Shown: positions 60,151-64,000 of the stretch, one piece after another
Layout of the letters: each line of letters starts with the position of its first letter
Position numbering within the stretch: position 1 is the first letter of the stretch
Program-made: the position numbers and the translations under genes
Notes under the pieces: model-generated
The model's input: only the letters and a program-made list of their open reading frames with translations
The model's database searches: none
Told to the model about the DNA's origin: nothing
Origin: Heloderma charlesbogerti
Taxonomy: Eukaryota; Chordata; Lepidosauria; Squamata; Helodermatidae
DNA: 64,000 nucleotides
Assembly (NCBI GenBank): GCA_026122225.1
Contig: JANEZZ010000976.1
Span: 310,001 to 374,000, forward strand
Direction of reading: 5' to 3'

Positions 60151-60792
60151 GTAAGGCCCTATTGTTTTAAATGGGAATTATTTAAATATGTGTTTTCACT
60201 CTCCCAGTGAAATCAGTGGGATTTATAAACAGTTGCCTTTTGCTGGCTACACATTTCTGCAGAAATCTACTTGGCTCTTGTAGTTTTCATCTTGCTACTA
60301 TTTTGGGCTACCGTATCCAGCCTGGATCCATTTATGGTATTCATAAAATATTTTTTTAAGAAAACAGGCAGGAATATCTCCCATCAGCTGGTCTGCCACA
60401 AAACCAAAGCACATGAGGCCAAGTTAAATTCTCCACTTTTCTGCCCCCCCCCAAACATGAAAAAATCTGTCAATATCAGGTTCTCTGTCTTGTTTTTCCA
60501 ATCTTACATTCAATTTGTCCAAACCTGGAGGACTTTTCCGATCTTAAGTTTGGTTTGTTCCGAACTTTAAGAGACTTTTTCCTGAAGTCAACATCAAAAT
60601 GTGCATGTATTTTTGTGCACATTTCTGCTTACAAGTGCATATTTCTATGCAATTTTGCCTAATACACACATTTTTTCAAGCAATTTTCCTAATATAATGC
60701 ATTTGAATGTTATTTTTAAGTGATGTTAAAATTCATTTTATTAGGAAAATTGCTTGCAAATAATACATTTTGTGTGGGCTTTCCCCTAATAC

Positions 60793-61029
60793 TAGAGATG
60801 TACAAAATGACTCACCTGTTTCATTTCGTGACATCCACGGTGGGGGGGAGGTGCTCCGTCCCTCCCCCCAAAATCCTCGCCGGCTGGCTCTGCTCCACGG
60901 CAACTCCATGGAGCCACCGGCCAGGGCCACCCGCAGCGACATCCAGCCGCAGCTGGGCTGCGCAGGGACGCAAATGGCGGCCGCCATAGCTGCTGCCATT
61001 TGCGTCCCTTTTTTTCATCATGATAGGCT
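60793..61029. mobile_element. Palindrome-bearing hAT-like element, left part only
   Basis: It begins TAGAGATGTACAAAATG (B end) with the usual subterminal GC-rich block ('gaggtgctccgtccctcc') and a 'gcaaatggcggccgccatag' palindromic module. It breaks off in a 'catgataggct' module at 61029, where another element starts. The matching A end was not found in the window. Confidence 0.65.
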
Positions 61030-61116
61030 TAGGGATAGACGAAAGTCCCTTACCTGATCCTGAAGCTTGCTTCGCGGTGGGGGGGAGGCGCTCCGTCCCT
61101 CCCCCCAAAATTCTGG
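61030..61116. mobile_element. Second nested hAT-like B end, cut by a Gypsy LTR
   Basis: TAGGGATAGACGAAAGT at 61030 is followed by 'gaggcgctccgtccctcc' and 'ccaaaattctggcc', after which family similarity stops and Gypsy sequence begins. The continuation is presumably beyond the right edge of the window. Confidence 0.55.
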
Positions 61117-61695
61117 CCAATTCTGATTCTGAGGAGGAACAGCAGTCCGTGGGAGAGGAGCTCGCTCATCTCTCACTAGCACAGCAGCTGGCAGAGATTC
61201 CTCTTGCCAGCATTCCTGGGATAGATAGTGACCCTGGCAGTGAGAGAGCGCTGGAGGCAGGCTTGCTGGACGCTTGGTGCAGACACAGGGAGCGACGACA
61301 GATGGAGGGTGCCGAAAGGAGGCGCTCTGCTCGTTTGGCGTGCAAGCAACGGTTGCGTCCCAAGGACCCAAGGGAAAGAGGGAGGAACTCTCCATAGCCC
61401 ATAAATTCAGAGTCTTCCCACAGTTCTCCTTCAAATGGGGACCAACTGCCTTACCTGGAGCTTAGGCTACTCTGCTATCTTTCCCCAGTGCTGTTCCTTG
61501 CTTAGTCACTAGTAATTAGTATCTGAAAGAGTCATAAAGTAATAAAGGAATAAAGCCTTGGAAAGAATCCTCATCGTCTGTGTCCTGAGTTGGCTATTGC
61601 AGGCGACTGCAACAGGCAGCTAGAGGGCTCCTGACAGCTTGGACCCCGTTCCTCTTTTTTTCTCTCTTTCTGTTCCTACTGCCTCTGGAGGCTGT
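61117..61695 (+). mobile_element. Ty3/Gypsy 5' LTR-like region and leader
   Basis: It lies upstream of a Gypsy gag. Two AATAAA signals (61541-61546, 61549-61554) are followed by a T/G-rich stretch, as in an LTR R-U5. A plausible LTR end is 'gcgactgcaaca' (61614). The exact LTR limits and primer site are not settled. The first 280 bp contain an open frame (about 61117-61397) for an acidic then arginine-rich peptide (SDSEEEQQSVGEE, RRRSARLACKQRL), perhaps the tail of pol duplicated within the LTR. Confidence 0.6.
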
Positions 61696-62611
61696 TAGGG
61701 ATGTACAAAAGTCACTTACCTTTTGACGAAATGTGATTCGAGGTAGGGGGAGGCGCCCCGTCCCTCCCCCCCAAAATTCTGGCCAGGGGGGAGGCGCCCC
61801 GTCCCTCCCCCAAAAATTCTGGCCGGGGGGGAGGCGCCCCGTCCCTCCCGCCACGAATCCTGGCCGGCCAGGTCTGCAAGTGGCGGCGGCCATAGCCGCT
61901 GCCGTTTGCGTCCCTGCAGTCAGCCGTGATAGGCTACGTAAATGTTTACATAGCCTATCACGGCTGAGTAAAAAACCCCCCAAAAACTGCGCATACACAA
62001 ATGGCGGCGCCCATGGGCGCCGCCATTTGTGTTCCTTATTTTGGTACATCTCGTCTACGTAAACATTTACGTAGACTACGGCGAAAATAAGGGGAACGCA
62101 AATAGTGTAGCGTCTACGCTATTTGTGTTCCCCTTATTTTCGCCGTAGTCTACATAAATGTTTACGTAGATGAGACGTGCCAAAATAAGGAACGCAAATG
62201 GCGGCACCCATGGGCGCCGCCATTTGCGTACGCGCGGGGTTTTGTTTTGTTTTTTACTCAGCCGTGATAGGCTACGTAAACATTTACGTAGCCTATCACG
62301 GTATTTTTTAAAAATCTAGCCGTGATAGGCTATGTAAATCTTTACATAGCCTATCACATTTTTTTGTTGTTGTTGTTTTTACTGGAAATGGCGGCAGCGG
62401 CAGCCGGTTGGAAGACCGGCTGCCACATCCACCACCACCGAACCGCCGCCGAACCACCGCCGAAGCCGCCGCCACCAGGGAGATTCGCCCAAGGTAAGTC
62501 CCGTCCCGGAGGGGCGGGGGGTGCAGACCGTTTCTCCACCGATTTCGAGGGGCCGAATGTGCTGGCATTCGGCCTCCCCAAGATTTGTGGCGAAATTCTC
62601 TGACATCCCTA
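61696..62611. mobile_element. Palindrome-bearing hAT-like element, copy 4, in the Gypsy leader
   Basis: The B end is TAGGGATGTACAAAAGT at 61696. The A end is 'aaattctctgacatcccta' at 62611, so it is inverted relative to copy 1. The interior 61922-62302 is one palindrome of about 380 bp centred near 62112, with nested modules 'tgataggctacgtaaa', 'caaatggcggcgcccatggg' and 'tctacgtaaacatttacg'. A further palindrome lies at 62318-62358. The flanks GAGGCTGT and GCTGCCAT do not match as an 8-bp duplication, so the junction is altered or my boundary is off. Confidence 0.8.
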
Positions 62612-62617
62612 GCTGCC

Positions 62618-63547
62618 ATGGACTCAGCAGTGCAAGCGCTCGCTCAAGAGAACCAGGCTCTTCGTGATCAAGTGGGTCAACTGACGACTGCCATACAGGC
62701 TCTACAAGCTGCGGTTCAACCCCCACCATCCCCGATTCCCCCCCGCTGCAAGTGCCCGGTGGCTCTACCAGAGAAGTTTTCTGGTGAGAAAGGACTTTTT
62801 CAGATTTTCCATGCCCAATCAGAGCTGTACATGCGCCTACGACCTGAGGATTTCCTGACAGAACAGGTTTGTGTAGGCTTTATCATTAACCTACTTTCAG
62901 GCGTGGCAACTAAATGGGCTTCGGGACTTCTTCTCGCTAATGACCCCCTGCTCGGGAACTATCAAGGTTTTATGACAGTGATGGCCAGATGTTTCGGTGA
63001 CCCCCTGCACACGCAAATGGCTTCTCGGGAGATTCACCGCCTCAGGCAGGGCAAGGACTCAGTTTCCAGCTACACAGCAACTTTTCGCTTGCTGATGCAG
63101 AATTTACAGTGGAATGATGCTGCGCTGGTGGCTCAGTTTTTGGACGGTTTGAACGACGAGATCTTGGATGAGTTGGCACGCATGCCTAGCCTGCCTGCTT
63201 TGGAGAACCTCATCCAGACCTGCCTCCAGATAGATAGTCGGCTGGAGGGGCACTGGCAGACCCGGCAGGGTGCTGGGGGCCGAGATTTCCCTCCTCCCAT
63301 TCCCCCATGTTTCCCGCCCCCTCCCCCACCCCCCATCCCTGCGGTGGGGGTGGAGGAGATCCTGATGCAGCTGGGAGCTACCCGAGCCCCGCTGCCACTG
63401 GAGGAGCTAGAGCGGCGGCGTGCGGAGCGCCAATGCTTTCGGTGTGGAAAGCTGGGACATTTTGCCAAAACCTGCCGTGCCAGCCCCACAGCCCCACTGC
63501 CTCCTCCTCCTCTCCTTCCTCCTCCTCCTCCTCATCCCCAGGCCTGA
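62618..63547 (+). CDS. gag: Ty3/Gypsy Gag polyprotein
   Basis: 309 codons, start chosen at 62618 (MDSAVQALAQENQALRDQ). The frame is open upstream to another ATG at 62585, but those codons lie in the hAT element. The N-terminus is a short coiled coil (about residues 1-30). A proline-rich linker, a capsid-like region (about 50-230) and a second proline-rich linker follow. A single CCHC knuckle, CFRCGKLGHFAKTC, sits at residues 273-286, before a polyproline C-terminus. This arrangement is that of vertebrate Sushi-type Metaviridae. No internal stop or frameshift is visible. It forms the particle shell and packages element RNA (family knowledge). Confidence 0.9.
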   Translation: MDSAVQALAQENQALRDQVGQLTTAIQALQAAVQPPPSPIPPRCKCPVALPEKFSGEKGLFQIFHAQSELYMRLRPEDFLTEQVCVGFIINLLSGVATKWASGLLLANDPLLGNYQGFMTVMARCFGDPLHTQMASREIHRLRQGKDSVSSYTATFRLLMQNLQWNDAALVAQFLDGLNDEILDELARMPSLPALENLIQTCLQIDSRLEGHWQTRQGAGGRDFPPPIPPCFPPPPPPPIPAVGVEEILMQLGATRAPLPLEELERRRAERQCFRCGKLGHFAKTCRASPTAPLPPPPLLPPPPPHPQA

Positions 63548-64000
63548 CTAGGCTGCCCCCCAAGCCTGTTGGGGGTCTCCAGTGTGGGGGTCGGTTCCCC
63601 ACCAGGTGGGTGGCTTCCGCAACTCCCTCCACCCTCCCATCTGCTACTGCATGTTCACCTCCACTCCTCCCAGTGGGGTGGGGTGGGGTGGAGGCCCTAG
63701 CTTTAGTGGACTCTGGGGCTACAACCAGTTTCATGGATGAAATGTTTGCCCACTTCCACAAGATTCCTACCTTGCCTCTTCCTGCCCCCTTGGCAGTGGA
63801 GACCATCGATGGGCGTCCTCTTTCTTTGGGCGCGGTGACCTGGATTACAGCTCTGCTCACTCTGCATGCCCAGTCCCACGGTGAGCAGATTCAGTTTCAC
63901 TTGGCCAAGGTTCCCCAATACCCTATCGTACTGGGTGTTTCCTGGCTCTCTAAGCACAATCCTCAGATTTCATGGGGGCTTCAGCAAGTGGAGTTTGTGT
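63190..64000 (+). CDS. pol: Ty3/Gypsy Pol, 5' part with aspartic protease, runs off window
   Basis: This frame is in -1 relation to gag, opens after TAG at 63187-63189, overlaps gag by about 357 nt and stays open to the right edge. The first recognisable domain is a retropepsin-like protease with catalytic LVDSGATTSF (Asp-Ser-Gly at 63709-63717), followed by the IVLGVSWLSKHNP region. Reverse transcriptase and integrase would be expected to the right. Expression by -1 frameshifting fits the geometry, but I saw no classic slippery heptamer; poly-C runs in the overlap are a possible site. The true start is unknown. Confidence 0.82.

Noticed and set aside
61696..62619. Perfect 8-bp target duplication for copy 4
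   Set aside because: The flanking octamers GAGGCTGT and GCTGCCAT do not match; only a short GCTG is shared.
63133..63860. Minus-strand open frames over gag-pol
   Set aside because: Antisense shadows of the proline-rich gag region and protease.

Overview
The window is vertebrate nuclear DNA, almost certainly from a non-avian reptile and most likely a squamate (lizard or snake). It carries BovB (RTE-clade) LINEs, CR1 and L2 LINE tails, several reptile-style tRNA-derived SINEs, a 5S rRNA-derived SINE, a (TATC)n array and many hAT-type DNA elements. I cannot place it to species.

Only one ordinary cellular gene is visible: the 3' end of OLFM3 (noelin-3) on the + strand. A 107-bp internal exon (7865-7971) and the terminal coding exon (9410-10087) encode the olfactomedin domain. 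Everything left of 7865 is read as OLFM3 intron; the earlier exons were not found and should lie upstream of the window. The 3' UTR follows from 10088. From about 11 kb to the right edge I find no further host exon.

From 11 to 41 kb the sequence is intergenic, with old and middle-aged repeats: hAT miniature elements (many with recognisable 8-bp target duplications), SINEs, an L2 inserted inside a CR1, an internally deleted BovB, and a GATA/TATC microsatellite. Stretches with nothing recognised are listed as such.

From 41.9 to 62.6 kb there is a cluster of one unusual hAT-like family. Its copies begin TAGGGATG..., end ...CATCCCTA, have two dissimilar ends (called A and B here), and carry a large central palindrome built from smaller palindromic modules related to TGATAGGCTACGTAAA. 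The 58954-59551 copy has a perfect 8-bp target duplication. The largest copy (46155-51372) holds a nearly full-length BovB (46656-49878) inserted close to the centre of its palindrome. That BovB keeps its endonuclease and reverse transcriptase in one frame, broken by a single TGA.

The right edge (60.8-64 kb) is a nest of insertions: hAT-like ends, then the 5' part of a Ty3/Gypsy retrotransposon (LTR-like leader, intact gag with a CCHC knuckle, start of pol with an aspartic protease), with another palindromic hAT element in the Gypsy leader just before gag. The Gypsy element runs off the window.
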